Source: Cladorhizidae sp. MBARI D1340-BT2 (Eukaryota; Porifera; Demospongiae; Poecilosclerida; Cladorhizidae). From it: a DNA stretch of 64,000 nucleotides. The translations under genes were made by a program, and so were the position numbers. The stretch is taken from positions 20,487,545 to 20,551,544 of the forward strand of contig JAQNBH010000012.1 of NCBI GenBank assembly GCA_028752905.1, given 5' to 3'. The notes under the pieces were generated by a model, which had not been told where the DNA came from, ran no database searches, and saw only the letters and a list, made by a program, of their open reading frames with translations. Of the stretch, positions 14,501 through 28,500 are shown one piece after another. The first letter of the stretch is position 1. The number at the start of each line of letters is the position of its first letter.

Positions 14501-17500
14501 CACTTCAAATCACCATAACTTGCTAATACTTAGAGTACTCAAAATTTTGGCACGTACAAAAGATAGATAATTAGAAGGGCTATCCGGTGATATAAATATT
14601 TTCTTTTTTGGGTAAAGTGTAGAAAAGTTATGAGCTTTACGGCAAAATAACAAGATTTTGGGGGGGAAATGAGAAACATATAGACCAAATTAGGGCAAAT
14701 ATCAAGATAGAGAACACATAATGAAACCTATCATTCGAATCATATCAAGTCCATTACAGTGAAGTGTGCAGAATATTATGGATGTTTGATATCAACAGAG
14801 AGCACAGGGAGAGACCTATCTTAATAGCTATATATCAAGTTTATACAGTGAAGTGTGGAGAATCTATGAAGCTAACCTGTTTAGCATCAAGATAGAGAAC
14901 ACATAGAGAAACCTATCTTGTGATTCTATGTATGCAGAATATACGGATGTTTGGTATCAAGAGAGAGAACAGAGAGAGGCCTACCTTTAGAGCTATATAT
15001 CAAGTCTATTCAGTGAAGTGTGGAGAATCTATGAAGCTAACATGTTTAGCTCAAGATAGAGAACACTGAGAGATACCTATCTTGCAAGTCCATTACAGTG
15101 AAGTGTGCAGAATATATGGATGTTTGGTATCAAGAGAGAGCACTTAGAGAGTCCTATCTTAATAGCTATACATCAAGTCTATTCAGTAAAGTGTGGATAA
15201 TCTACGAAGCTAACATGTTTAGCATCAAGTAAGAGTACAATTCATAACTGCCCTAATTAACAAGACCAAAGTCCCAGATTTTGTCAACTGATAGAGAAGG
15301 CCCTTATCTGCAACATGTCAACAGATTATCAATAAATGTAGTGGTTTTTCACTGGCAGGCCACCGCTTTGGCAACTGGAAAACGCCAGGAAAGATCGCAA
15401 ACCTTACCACTTCAAATCACCATAACTTGCTAATACTTAGAGTACTCAAAATTTTGGCACGTACAAAAGACAGATAATTAGAAGGGCTATCCAGTGATAT
15501 AAATATTTTCTTTTTTGGGTAAAGTATAGAAAAGTTATGAGCTTTACGGCAAAATAACAAGATTTTGGGGGGGGAAATGAGAAACATATAGACCAAATTA
15601 GGGCAAATATCAAGATAGAGAACACATAATGAAACCTATCATTCGAATCATATCAAGTCCATTACAGTGAAGTGTGCAGAATATTATGGATGTTTGATAT
15701 CAACAGAGAGCACAGGGAGAGACCTATCTTAATAGCTATATATCAAGTTTATACAGTGAAGTGTGGAGAATCTATGAAGCTAACCTGTTTAGCATCAAGA
15801 TAGAGAACACATAGAGAAACCTATCTTGTGATTCTATGTATGCAGAATATACGGATGTTTGGTATCAAGAGAGAGAACAGTGAGAGGCCTACCTTTAGAG
15901 CTATAATTATATCAAGTCTATTCAGTGAAGTGTGGAGAATCTATGAAGCTAACATGTTTAGCTCAAGATAGAGAACACTGAGAGATACCTATCTTGCAAG
16001 TCCATTACAGTGAAGTGTGCAGAATATATGGATGTTTGGTAACAAGAGAGAGCACTTAGAGAGTCCTATCTTAATAGCTATACATCAAGTCTATTCAGTG
16101 AAGTGTGGATAATCTACGAAGCTAACATGTTTAGCATCAAGTAAGAGTACAATTCATAACTGCCCTAATTAACAAGACCAAAGTCCCAGATTTTGTCAAA
16201 TGATAGAGAAGGCCCTTATCTGCAACATGTCAACAGATTATCAATAAATGTAGTGGTTTTTCACTGGCAGGCCACCGCTTTGGCAACTGGAAAACGCCAG
16301 GAAAGATCGCAAACCTTACCACTTCAAATCACCATAACTTGCAAATACTTAGAGTACTCAAAATTTTGGCACGTACAAAAGACAGATAATTAGAAGGGCT
16401 ATCCGGTGATATAAAAAAATTCTTTTTTGGGTAAAGTATAGAAAAGTTATGAGCTTAACGGCAAAATAACAAGATTTTTGGGGGGAAAATGAGAAACATA
16501 TAGACCAAATTAGGGCAAATATCAAGATAGAGAACACATAATGAAACCTATCATTCGAATCATATCAAGTCCATTACAGTGAAGTGTGCAGAATATTATG
16601 GATGTTTGATATCAACAGAGAGCACAGGGAGAGACCTATCTTAATAGCTATATATCAAGTTTATACAGTGAAGTGTGGAGAATCTATGAAGCTAACCTGT
16701 TTAGCATCAAGATAGAGAACACATAGAGAAACCTATCTTGTGATTCTATGTATGCAGAATATACGGATGTTTAGTATCAAGAGAGAGAACAGAGAGAGGC
16801 CTACCTTTAGAGCTATATATCAAGTCTATTCAGTGAAGTGTGGAGAATCTATGAAGCTAACATGTTTAGCTCAAGATAGAGAACACTGAGAGATACCTAT
16901 CTTGCAAGTCCATTACAGTGAAGTGTGCAGAATATATGGATGTTTGGTATCAAGAGAGAGCACTTAGAGAGTCCTATCTTAATAGCTATACATCAAGTCT
17001 ATTCAGTAAAGTGTGGATAATCTACGAAGCTAACATGTTTAGCATCAAGTAAGAGTACAATTCATAACTGCCCTAATTAACAAGACCAAAGTCCCAGATT
17101 TTGTCAACTGATAGAGAAGGCCCTTATCTGCAACATGTCAACAGATTATCAATAAATGTAGTGGTTTTTCACTGGCAGGCCACCGCTTTGGCAACTGGAA
17201 AACGCCAGGAAAGATCGCAAACCTTACCATTTCAAATCACCATAACTTGCTAATACTTAGAGTACTCAAAATTTTGGCACGTACAAAAGACAGATAATTA
17301 GAAGGGCTATCCGGTGATATAAAAAATTTCTTTTTTGGGTAAAGTGTAGAAAGTTATGAGCTTTACGGCAAAATAACAAGATTTTGGGGGGGGAAATGAG
17401 AAACATATAGACCAAATTAGGGCAAGATAGAGAACACATAATGAAACCTATCATTCGAATCATATCAAGTCCATTACAGTGAAGTGTGCAGAATATTATG

Positions 17501-17907
17501 GATGTTTGATATCAACAGAGAGCACAGGGAGAGACCTATCTTAATAGCTATATATCAAGCTTATACAGTGAAGTGTGGAGAATCTATGAAGCTAACCTGT
17601 TTAGCATCAAGATAGAGAACACATAGAGAAACCTATCTTGTGATTCTATGTATGCAGAATATACGGATGTTTGGTATCAAGAGAGAGAACAGAGAGAGGC
17701 CTACCTTTAGAGCTATATATCAAGTCTATTCAGTGAAGTGTGGAGAATCTATGAAGCTAACATGTTTAGCTCAAGATAGAGAACACTGAGAGATACCTAT
17801 CTTGCAAGTCCATTACAGTGAAGTGTGCAGAATATATGGATGTTTGGTATCAAGAGAGAGCACTTAGAGAGTCCTATCTTAATAGCTATACATCAAGTCT
17901 ATTCAGT
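11459..17907. repeat. Right copy of the 11458-offset block duplication
   Basis: This is the partner of the block at the left edge. Its left edge coincides with the truncated monomer junction near 11540. One exchange event probably created both the junction and the duplication. Confidence 0.9.
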
Positions 17908-18876
17908 AAAGTGTGGATAATCTACGAAGCTAACATGTTTAGCATCAAGTAAGAGTACAATTCATAACTGCCCTAATTAACAAGACCAAAGTCCCAGATT
18001 TTGTCAACTGATAGAGAAGGCCCTTATCTGCAACATGTCAACAGATTATCAATAAATGTAGTGGTTTTTCACTGGCAGGCCACCGCTTTGGCAACTGGAA
18101 AACGCCAGGAAAGATCGCAAACCTTACCACTTCAAATCACCATAACTTGCTAATACTTAGAGTACTCAAAATTTTGGCACGTACAAAAGACAGATAATTA
18201 GAAGGGCTATCCGGTGATATAAATATTTTCTTTTTTGGGTAAAGTGTAGAAAAGTTATGAGCTTTACGGCAAAATAACAAGATTTTGGGGGGGGAAATGA
18301 GAAACATATAGACCAAATTAGGGCAAATATCAAGATAGAGAACACATAATGAAACCTATCATTCGAATCATATCAAGTCCATTACAGTGAAGTGTGCAGA
18401 ATATTATGGATGTTTGATATCAACAGAGAGCACAGGGAGAGACCTATCTTAATAGCTATATATCAAGTTTATACAGTGAAGTGTGGAGAATCTATGAAGC
18501 TAACCTGTTTAGCATCAAGATAGAGAACACATAGAGAAACCTATCTTGTGATTCTATGTATGCAGAATATACGGATGTTTGGTATCAAGAGAGAGAACAG
18601 AGAGAGGCCTACCTTTAGAGCTATATATCAAGTCTATTCAGTGAAGTGTGGAGAATCTATGAAGCTAACATGTTTAGCTCAAGATAGAGAACACTGAGAG
18701 ATACCTATCTTGCAAGTCCATTACAGTGAAGTGTGCAGAATATATGGATGTTTGGTATCAAGAGAGAGCACTTAGAGAGTCCTATCTTAATAGCTATACA
18801 TCAAGTCTATTCAGTGAAGTGTGGATAATCTACGAAGCTAACATGTTTAGCATCAAGTAAGAGTACAATTCATAAC

Positions 18877-19233
18877 TGCCCTAATTAACAAGACCAAAGT
18901 CCCAGATTTTGTCAAATGATAGAGAAGGCCCTTATCTGCAACATGTCAACAGATTATCAATAAATGTAGTGGTTTTTCACTGGCAGGCCACCGCTTTGGC
19001 AACTGGAAAACGCCAGGAAAGATCGCAAACCTTACCACTTCAAATCACCATAACTTGCAAATACTTAGAGTACTCAAAATTTTGGCACGTACAAAAGACA
19101 GATAATTAGAAGGGCTATCCGGTGATATAAAAAATTTCTTTTTTGGGTAAAGTATAGAAAAGTTATGAGCTTAACGGCAAAATAACAAGATTTTTGGGGG
19201 GAAAATGAGAAACATATAGACCAAATTAGGGCA
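18877..19233. mobile_element. Exemplar of the 357-bp inverted-repeat core inside every satellite monomer (MITE-like)
   Basis: The non-subrepeat part of each monomer begins with TGCCCTAATT and ends with AATTAGGGCA, which are perfect 10-bp reverse complements. Here they sit at 18877-18886 and 19224-19233. Both ends are kept in all the copies I followed. The flanks look alike: the left has ATCAAGTAAGAGTACAATTC and the right ATCAAGATAGAGAACACATA, which is the same part of the surrounding subrepeat. This is what is expected if a short element entered an older subrepeat satellite and was then amplified with it. No transposase is encoded, and no exact short target duplication is visible, so the superfamily is unassigned. 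The interior holds a 6-bp stem (GTAAAG/CTTTAC) and a G-run of variable length. The inverted repeat is observed; transposon origin is inferred. Confidence 0.6.
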
Positions 19234-19784
19234 AATATCAAGATAGAGAACACATAATGAAACCTATCATTCGAATCATATCAAGTCCATTACAGTGAAG
19301 TGTGCAGAATATTATGGATGTTTGATATCAACAGAGAGCACAGGGAGAGACCTATCTTAATAGCTATATATCAAGTTTATACAGTGAAGTGTGGAGAATC
19401 TATGAAGCTAACCTGTTTAGCATCAAGATAGAGAACACATAGAGAAACCTATCTTGTGATTCTATGTATGCAGAATATACGGATGTTTAGTATCAAGAGA
19501 GAGAACAGAGAGAGGCCTACCTTTAGAGCTATATATCAAGTCTATTCAGTGAAGTGTGGAGAATCTATGAAGCTAACATGTTTAGCTCAAGATAGAGAAC
19601 ACTGAGAGATACCTATCTTGCAAGTCCATTACAGTGAAGTGTGCAGAATATATGGATGTTTGGTATCAAGAGAGAGCACTTAGAGAGTCCTATCTTAATA
19701 GCTATACATCAAGTCTATTCAGTAAAGTGTGGATAATCTACGAAGCTAACATGTTTAGCATCAAGTAAGAGTACAATTCATAAC
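19234..19784. repeat. Exemplar of the three diverged internal subrepeats of a satellite monomer
   Basis: Outside the core, each monomer is itself repetitive. Three stretches of about 170-190 bp share the order CAGAATAT, GGATGTTT, TATCAA(G/C)AGAGAG, CTAT(A/C)ATCAAG, AGTGAAGTGTGG, AATCTA(T/C)GAAGCTAAC and TGTTTAGC. In this monomer they begin near 19275 (ATTATGGATGTTTGATATC), 19465 (TATACGGATGTTTAGTATC) and 19640 (ATATGGATGTTTGGTATC). They are clearly diverged from each other but nearly constant at the same position between monomers. The three-part unit therefore formed first, and the roughly 907-bp unit was homogenised later. Some monomers carry a 16-bp duplication around TGATTCTATCTTG (near 700-730, 1640-1655, 12175-12195, 13095-13110), which explains the 922-923 bp spacings. 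Confidence 0.85.
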
Positions 19785-22500
19785 TGCCCTAATTAACAAG
19801 ACCAAAGTCCCAGATTTTGTCAACTGATAGAGAAGGCCCTTATCTGCAACATGTCAACAGATTATCAATAAATGTAGTGGTTTTTCACTGGCAGGCCACC
19901 GCTTTGGCAACTGGAAAACGCCAGGAAAGATCGCAAACCTTACCATTTCAAATCACCATAACTTGCTAATACTTAGAGTACTCAAAATTTTGGCACGTAC
20001 AAAAGACAGATAATTAGAAGGGCTATCCGGTGATATAAAAAATTTCTTTTTTGGGTAAAGTGTAGAAAGTTATGAGCTTTACGGCAAAATAACAAGATTT
20101 TGGGGGGGGAAATGAGAAACATATAGACCAAATTAGGGCAAGATAGAGAACACATAATGAAACCTATCATTCGAATCATATCAAGTCCATTACAGTGAAG
20201 TGTGCAGAATATTATGGATGTTTGATATCAACAGAGAGCACAGGGAGAGACCTATCTTAATAGCTATATATCAAGCTTATACAGTGAAGTGTGGAGAATC
20301 TATGAAGCTAACCTGTTTAGCATCAAGATAGAGAACACATAGAGAAACCTATCTTGTGATTCTATGTATGCAGAATATACGGATGTTTGGTATCAAGAGA
20401 GAGAACAGAGAGAGGCCTACCTTTAGAGCTATATATCAAGTCTATTCAGTGAAGTGTGGAGAATCTATGAAGCTAACATGTTTAGCTCAAGATAGAGAAC
20501 ACTGAGAGATACCTATCTTGCAAGTCCATTACAGTGAAGTGTGCAGAATATATGGATGTTTGGTATCAAGAGAGAGCACTTAGAGAGTCCTATCTTAATA
20601 GCTATACATCAAGTCTATTCAGTAAAGTGTGGATAATCTACGAAGCTAACATGTTTAGCATCAAGTAAGAGTACAATTCATAACTGCCCTAATTAACAAG
20701 ACCAAAGTCCCAGATTTTGTCAACTGATAGAGAAGGCCCTTATCTGCAACATGTCAACAGATTATCAATAAATGTAGTGGTTTTTCACTGGCAGGCCACC
20801 GCTTTGGCAACTGGAAAACGCCAGGAAAGATCGCAAACCTTACCACTTCAAATCACCATAACTTGCTAATACTTAGAGTACTCAAAATTTTGGCACGTAC
20901 AAAAGACAGATAATTAGAAGGGCTATCCGGTGATATAAATATTTTCTTTTTTGGGTAAAGTGTAGAAAAGTTATGAGCTTTACGGCAAAATAACAAGATT
21001 TTGGGGGGGGAAATGAGAAACATATAGACCAAATTAGGGCAAATATCAAGATAGAGAACACATAATGAAACCTATCATTCGAATCATATCAAGTCCATTA
21101 CAGTGAAGTGTGCAGAATATTATGGATGTTTGATATCAACAGAGAGCACAGGGAGAGACCTATCTTAATAGCTATATATCAAGTTTATACAGTGAAGTGT
21201 GGAGAATCTATGAAGCTAACCTGTTTAGCATCAAGATAGAGAACACATAGAGAAACCTATCTTGTGATTCTATGTATGCAGAATATACGGATGTTTGGTA
21301 TCAAGAGAGAGAACAGAGAGAGGCCTACCTTTAGAGCTATATATCAAGTCTATTCAGTGAAGTGTGGAGAATCTATGAAGCTAACATGTTTAGCTCAAGA
21401 TAGAGAACACTGAGAGATACCTATCTTGCAAGTCCATTACAGTGAAGTGTGCAGAATATATGGATGTTTGGTAACAAGAGAGAGCACTTAGAGAGTCCTA
21501 TCTTAATAGCTATACATCAAGTCTATTCAGTGAAGTGTGGATAATCTACGAAGCTAACATGTTTAGCATCAAGTAAGAGTACAATTCATAACTGCCCTAA
21601 TTAACAAGACCAAAGTCCCAGATTTTGTCAAATGATAGAGAAGGCCCTTATCTGCAACATGTCAACAGATTATCAATAAATGTAGTGGTTTTTCACTGGC
21701 AGGCCACCGCTTTGGCAACTGGAAAACGCCAGGAAAGATCGCAAACCTTACCACTTCAAATCACCATAACTTGCAAATACTTAGAGTACTCAAAATTTTG
21801 GCACGTACAAAAGACAGATAATTAGAAGGGCTATCCGGTGATATAAAAAATTTCTTTTTTGGGTAAAGTATAGAAAAGTTATGAGCTTAACGGCAAAATA
21901 ACAAGATTTTTGGGGGGAAAATGAGAAACATATAGACCAAATTAGGGCAAATATCAAGATAGAGAACACATAATGAAACCTATCATTCGAATCATATCAA
22001 GTCCATTACAGTGAAGTGTGCAGAATATTATGGATGTTTGATATCAACAGAGAGCACAGGGAGAGACCTATCTTAATAGCTATATATCAAGTTTATACAG
22101 TGAAGTGTGGAGAATCTATGAAGCTAACCTGTTTAGCATCAAGATAGAGAACACATAGAGAAACCTATCTTGTGATTCTATGTATGCAGAATATACGGAT
22201 GTTTGGTATCAAGAGAGAGAACAGAGAGAGGCCTACCTTTAGAGCTATATATCAAGTCTATTCAGTGAAGTGTGGAGAATCTATGAAGCTAACATGTTTA
22301 GCTCAAGATAGAGAACACTGAGAGATACCTATCTTGCAAGTCCATTACAGTGAAGTGTGCAGAATATATGGATGTTTGGTATCAAGAGAGAGCACTTAGA
22401 GAGTCCTATCTTAATAGCTATACATCAAGTCTATTCAGTAAAGTGTGGATAATCTACGAAGCTAACATGTTTAGCATCAAGTAAGAGTACAATTCATAAC

Positions 22501-25500
22501 TGCCCTAATTAACAAGACCAAAGTCCCAGATTTTGTCAACTGATAGAGAAGGCCCTTATCTGCAACATGTCAACAGATTATCAATAAATGTAGTGGTTTT
22601 TCACTGGCAGGCCACCGCTTTGGCAACTGGAAAACGCCAGGAAAGATCGCAAACCTTACCACTTCAAATCACCATAACTTGCTAATACTTAGAGTACTCA
22701 AAATTTTGGCACGTACAAAAGACAGATAATTAGAAGGGCTATCCAGTGATATAAATATTTTCTTTTTTGGGTAAAGTATAGAAAAGTTATGAGCTTTACG
22801 GCAAAATAACAAGATTTTGGGGGGGGAAATGAGAAACATATAGACCAAATTAGGGCAAATATCAAGATAGAGAACACATAATGAAACCTATCATTCGAAT
22901 CATATCAAGTCCATTACAGTGAAGTGTGCAGAATATTATGGATGTTTGATATCAACAGAGAGCACAGGGAGAGACCTATCTTAATAGCTATATATCAAGT
23001 TTATACAGTGAAGTGTGGAGAATCTATGAAGCTAACCTGTTTAGCATCAAGATAGAGAACACATAGAGAAACCTATCTTGTGATTCTATGTATGCAGAAT
23101 ATACGGATGTTTGGTATCAAGAGAGAGAACAGTGAGAGGCCTACCTTTAGAGCTATAATTATATCAAGTCTATTCAGTGAAGTGTGGAGAATCTATGAAG
23201 CTAACATGTTTAGCTCAAGATAGAGAACACTGAGAGATACCTATCTTGCAAGTCCATTACAGTGAAGTGTGCAGAATATATGGATGTTTGGTAACAAGAG
23301 AGAGCACTTAGAGAGTCCTATCTTAATAGCTATACATCAAGTCTATTCAGTGAAGTGTGGATAATCTACGAAGCTAACATGTTTAGCATCAAGTAAGAGT
23401 ACAATTCATAACTGCCCTAATTAACAAGACCAAAGTCCCAGATTTTGTCAAATGATAGAGAAGGCCCTTATCTGCAACATGTCAACAGATTATCAATAAA
23501 TGTAGTGGTTTTTCACTGGCAGGCCACCGCTTTGGCAACTGGAAAACGCCAGGAAAGATCGCAAACCTTACCACTTCAAATCACCATAACTTGCAAATAC
23601 TTAGAGTACTCAAAATTTTGGCACGTACAAAAGACAGATAATTAGAAGGGCTATCCGGTGATATAAAAAAATTCTTTTTTGGGTAAAGTATAGAAAAGTT
23701 ATGAGCTTAACGGCAAAATAACAAGATTTTTGGGGGGAAAATGAGAAACATATAGACCAAATTAGGGCAAATATCAAGATAGAGAACACATAATGAAACC
23801 TATCATTCGAATCATATCAAGTCCATTACAGTGAAGTGTGCAGAATATTATGGATGTTTGATATCAACAGAGAGCACAGGGAGAGACCTATCTTAATAGC
23901 TATATATCAAGTTTATACAGTGAAGTGTGGAGAATCTATGAAGCTAACCTGTTTAGCATCAAGATAGAGAACACATAGAGAAACCTATCTTGTGATTCTA
24001 TGTATGCAGAATATACGGATGTTTAGTATCAAGAGAGAGAACAGAGAGAGGCCTACCTTTAGAGCTATATATCAAGTCTATTCAGTGAAGTGTGGAGAAT
24101 CTATGAAGCTAACATGTTTAGCTCAAGATAGAGAACACTGAGAGATACCTATCTTGCAAGTCCATTACAGTGAAGTGTGCAGAATATATGGATGTTTGGT
24201 ATCAAGAGAGAGCACTTAGAGAGTCCTATCTTAATAGCTATACATCAAGTCTATTCAGTAAAGTGTGGATAATCTACGAAGCTAACATGTTTAGCATCAA
24301 GTAAGAGTACAATTCATAACTGCCCTAATTAACAAGACCAAAGTCCCAGATTTTGTCAACTGATAGAGAAGGCCCTTATCTGCAACATGTCAACAGATTA
24401 TCAATAAATGTAGTGGTTTTTCACTGGCAGGCCACCGCTTTGGCAACTGGAAAACGCCAGGAAAGATCGCAAACCTTACCATTTCAAATCACCATAACTT
24501 GCTAATACTTAGAGTACTCAAAATTTTGGCACGTACAAAAGACAGATAATTAGAAGGGCTATCCGGTGATATAAAAAATTTCTTTTTTGGGTAAAGTGTA
24601 GAAAGTTATGAGCTTTACGGCAAAATAACAAGATTTTGGGGGGGGAAATGAGAAACATATAGACCAAATTAGGGCAAGATAGAGAACACATAATGAAACC
24701 TATCATTCGAATCATATCAAGTCCATTACAGTGAAGTGTGCAGAATATTATGGATGTTTGATATCAACAGAGAGCACAGGGAGAGACCTATCTTAATAGC
24801 TATATATCAAGCTTATACAGTGAAGTGTGGAGAATCTATGAAGCTAACCTGTTTAGCATCAAGATAGAGAACACATAGAGAAACCTATCTTGTGATTCTA
24901 TGTATGCAGAATATACGGATGTTTGGTATCAAGAGAGAGAACAGAGAGAGGCCTACCTTTAGAGCTATATATCAAGTCTATTCAGTGAAGTGTGGAGAAT
25001 CTATGAAGCTAACATGTTTAGCTCAAGATAGAGAACACTGAGAGATACCTATCTTGCAAGTCCATTACAGTGAAGTGTGCAGAATATATGGATGTTTGGT
25101 ATCAAGAGAGAGCACTTAGAGAGTCCTATCTTAATAGCTATACATCAAGTCTATTCAGTAAAGTGTGGATAATCTACGAAGCTAACATGTTTAGCATCAA
25201 GTAAGAGTACAATTCATAACTGCCCTAATTAACAAGACCAAAGTCCCAGATTTTGTCAACTGATAGAGAAGGCCCTTATCTGCAACATGTCAACAGATTA
25301 TCAATAAATGTAGTGGTTTTTCACTGGCAGGCCACCGCTTTGGCAACTGGAAAACGCCAGGAAAGATCGCAAACCTTACCACTTCAAATCACCATAACTT
25401 GCTAATACTTAGAGTACTCAAAATTTTGGCACGTACAAAAGACAGATAATTAGAAGGGCTATCCGGTGATATAAATATTTTCTTTTTTGGGTAAAGTGTA

Positions 25501-28500
25501 GAAAAGTTATGAGCTTTACGGCAAAATAACAAGATTTTGGGGGGGGAAATGAGAAACATATAGACCAAATTAGGGCAAATATCAAGATAGAGAACACATA
25601 ATGAAACCTATCATTCGAATCATATCAAGTCCATTACAGTGAAGTGTGCAGAATATTATGGATGTTTGATATCAACAGAGAGCACAGGGAGAGACCTATC
25701 TTAATAGCTATATATCAAGTTTATACAGTGAAGTGTGGAGAATCTATGAAGCTAACCTGTTTAGCATCAAGATAGAGAACACATAGAGAAACCTATCTTG
25801 TGATTCTATGTATGCAGAATATACGGATGTTTGGTATCAAGAGAGAGAACAGAGAGAGGCCTACCTTTAGAGCTATATATCAAGTCTATTCAGTGAAGTG
25901 TGGAGAATCTATGAAGCTAACATGTTTAGCTCAAGATAGAGAACACTGAGAGATACCTATCTTGCAAGTCCATTACAGTGAAGTGTGCAGAATATATGGA
26001 TGTTTGGTATCAAGAGAGAGCACTTAGAGAGTCCTATCTTAATAGCTATACATCAAGTCTATTCAGTGAAGTGTGGATAATCTACGAAGCTAACATGTTT
26101 AGCATCAAGTAAGAGTACAATTCATAACTGCCCTAATTAACAAGACCAAAGTCCCAGATTTTGTCAAATGATAGAGAAGGCCCTTATCTGCAACATGTCA
26201 ACAGATTATCAATAAATGTAGTGGTTTTTCACTGGCAGGCCACCGCTTTGGCAACTGGAAAACGCCAGGAAAGATCGCAAACCTTACCACTTCAAATCAC
26301 CATAACTTGCAAATACTTAGAGTACTCAAAATTTTGGCACGTACAAAAGACAGATAATTAGAAGGGCTATCCGGTGATATAAAAAATTTCTTTTTTGGGT
26401 AAAGTATAGAAAAGTTATGAGCTTAACGGCAAAATAACAAGATTTTTGGGGGGAAAATGAGAAACATATAGACCAAATTAGGGCAAATATCAAGATAGAG
26501 AACACATAATGAAACCTATCATTCGAATCATATCAAGTCCATTACAGTGAAGTGTGCAGAATATTATGGATGTTTGATATCAACAGAGAGCACAGGGAGA
26601 GACCTATCTTAATAGCTATATATCAAGTTTATACAGTGAAGTGTGGAGAATCTATGAAGCTAACCTGTTTAGCATCAAGATAGAGAACACATAGAGAAAC
26701 CTATCTTGTGATTCTATGTATGCAGAATATACGGATGTTTAGTATCAAGAGAGAGAACAGAGAGAGGCCTACCTTTAGAGCTATATATCAAGTCTATTCA
26801 GTGAAGTGTGGAGAATCTATGAAGCTAACATGTTTAGCTCAAGATAGAGAACACTGAGAGATACCTATCTTGCAAGTCCATTACAGTGAAGTGTGCAGAA
26901 TATATGGATGTTTGGTATCAAGAGAGAGCACTTAGAGAGTCCTATCTTAATAGCTATACATCAAGTCTATTCAGTAAAGTGTGGATAATCTACGAAGCTA
27001 ACATGTTTAGCATCAAGTAAGAGTACAATTCATAACTGCCCTAATTAACAAGACCAAAGTCCCAGATTTTGTCAACTGATAGAGAAGGCCCTTATCTGCA
27101 ACATGTCAACAGATTATCAATAAATGTAGTGGTTTTTCACTGGCAGGCCACCGCTTTGGCAACTGGAAAACGCCAGGAAAGATCGCAAACCTTACCATTT
27201 CAAATCACCATAACTTGCTAATACTTAGAGTACTCAAAATTTTGGCACGTACAAAAGACAGATAATTAGAAGGGCTATCCGGTGATATAAAAAATTTCTT
27301 TTTTGGGTAAAGTGTAGAAAGTTATGAGCTTTACGGCAAAATAACAAGATTTTGGGGGGGGAAATGAGAAACATATAGACCAAATTAGGGCAAGATAGAG
27401 AACACATAATGAAACCTATCATTCGAATCATATCAAGTCCATTACAGTGAAGTGTGCAGAATATTATGGATGTTTGATATCAACAGAGAGCACAGGGAGA
27501 GACCTATCTTAATAGCTATATATCAAGCTTATACAGTGAAGTGTGGAGAATCTATGAAGCTAACCTGTTTAGCATCAAGATAGAGAACACATAGAGAAAC
27601 CTATCTTGTGATTCTATGTATGCAGAATATACGGATGTTTGGTATCAAGAGAGAGAACAGAGAGAGGCCTACCTTTAGAGCTATATATCAAGTCTATTCA
27701 GTGAAGTGTGGAGAATCTATGAAGCTAACATGTTTAGCTCAAGATAGAGAACACTGAGAGATACCTATCTTGCAAGTCCATTACAGTGAAGTGTGCAGAA
27801 TATATGGATGTTTGGTATCAAGAGAGAGCACTTAGAGAGTCCTATCTTAATAGCTATACATCAAGTCTATTCAGTAAAGTGTGGATAATCTACGAAGCTA
27901 ACATGTTTAGCATCAAGTAAGAGTACAATTCATAACTGCCCTAATTAACAAGACCAAAGTCCCAGATTTTGTCAACTGATAGAGAAGGCCCTTATCTGCA
28001 ACATGTCAACAGATTATCAATAAATGTAGTGGTTTTTCACTGGCAGGCCACCGCTTTGGCAACTGGAAAACGCCAGGAAAGATCGCAAACCTTACCACTT
28101 CAAATCACCATAACTTGCTAATACTTAGAGTACTCAAAATTTTGGCACGTACAAAAGACAGATAATTAGAAGGGCTATCCGGTGATATAAATATTTTCTT
28201 TTTTGGGTAAAGTGTAGAAAAGTTATGAGCTTTACGGCAAAATAACAAGATTTTGGGGGGGGAAATGAGAAACATATAGACCAAATTAGGGCAAATATCA
28301 AGATAGAGAACACATAATGAAACCTATCATTCGAATCATATCAAGTCCATTACAGTGAAGTGTGCAGAATATTATGGATGTTTGATATCAACAGAGAGCA
28401 CAGGGAGAGACCTATCTTAATAGCTATATATCAAGTTTATACAGTGAAGTGTGGAGAATCTATGAAGCTAACCTGTTTAGCATCAAGATAGAGAACACAT

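Larger units (their letters stand above)
1977..17968. repeat. Five-monomer higher-order repeat (about 4533 bp), three copies
   Basis: The spacing pattern 907-907-912-908-900 bp occurs from 1977 to 6510, from 6511 to 11043 (with a single-base deletion near 6885 that makes the first spacing 906) and from 13435 to 17968. Marker variants travel with the pattern. ATCGGGTGAT at 2217, 6751 and 13675 marks the first monomer. A CCAGTGATAT variant marks the second. AGCTATAATTATATC, a 4-bp insertion, marks the third spacing. A GGGCAAGATAGAG deletion marks the 900-bp spacing. The interval between the second and third copies (11044-13434) holds the truncated monomer and two 16-bp-longer monomers. Confidence 0.9.
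15249..22200. repeat. Left copy of a block duplicated at offset 7252
   Basis: Core starts at 15249, 16161, 17069, 17969, 18877, 19785, 20685 and 21593 each recur exactly 7252 bp later (22501 to 28845), with matching marker variants. These include CCAGTGATAT in the first member, the 912-bp member with AGCTATAATTATATC, and GGTAACAAGAG before the last. The copies part near 22204, where GTTTGGTATC faces GTTTAGTATC. Confidence 0.85.
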
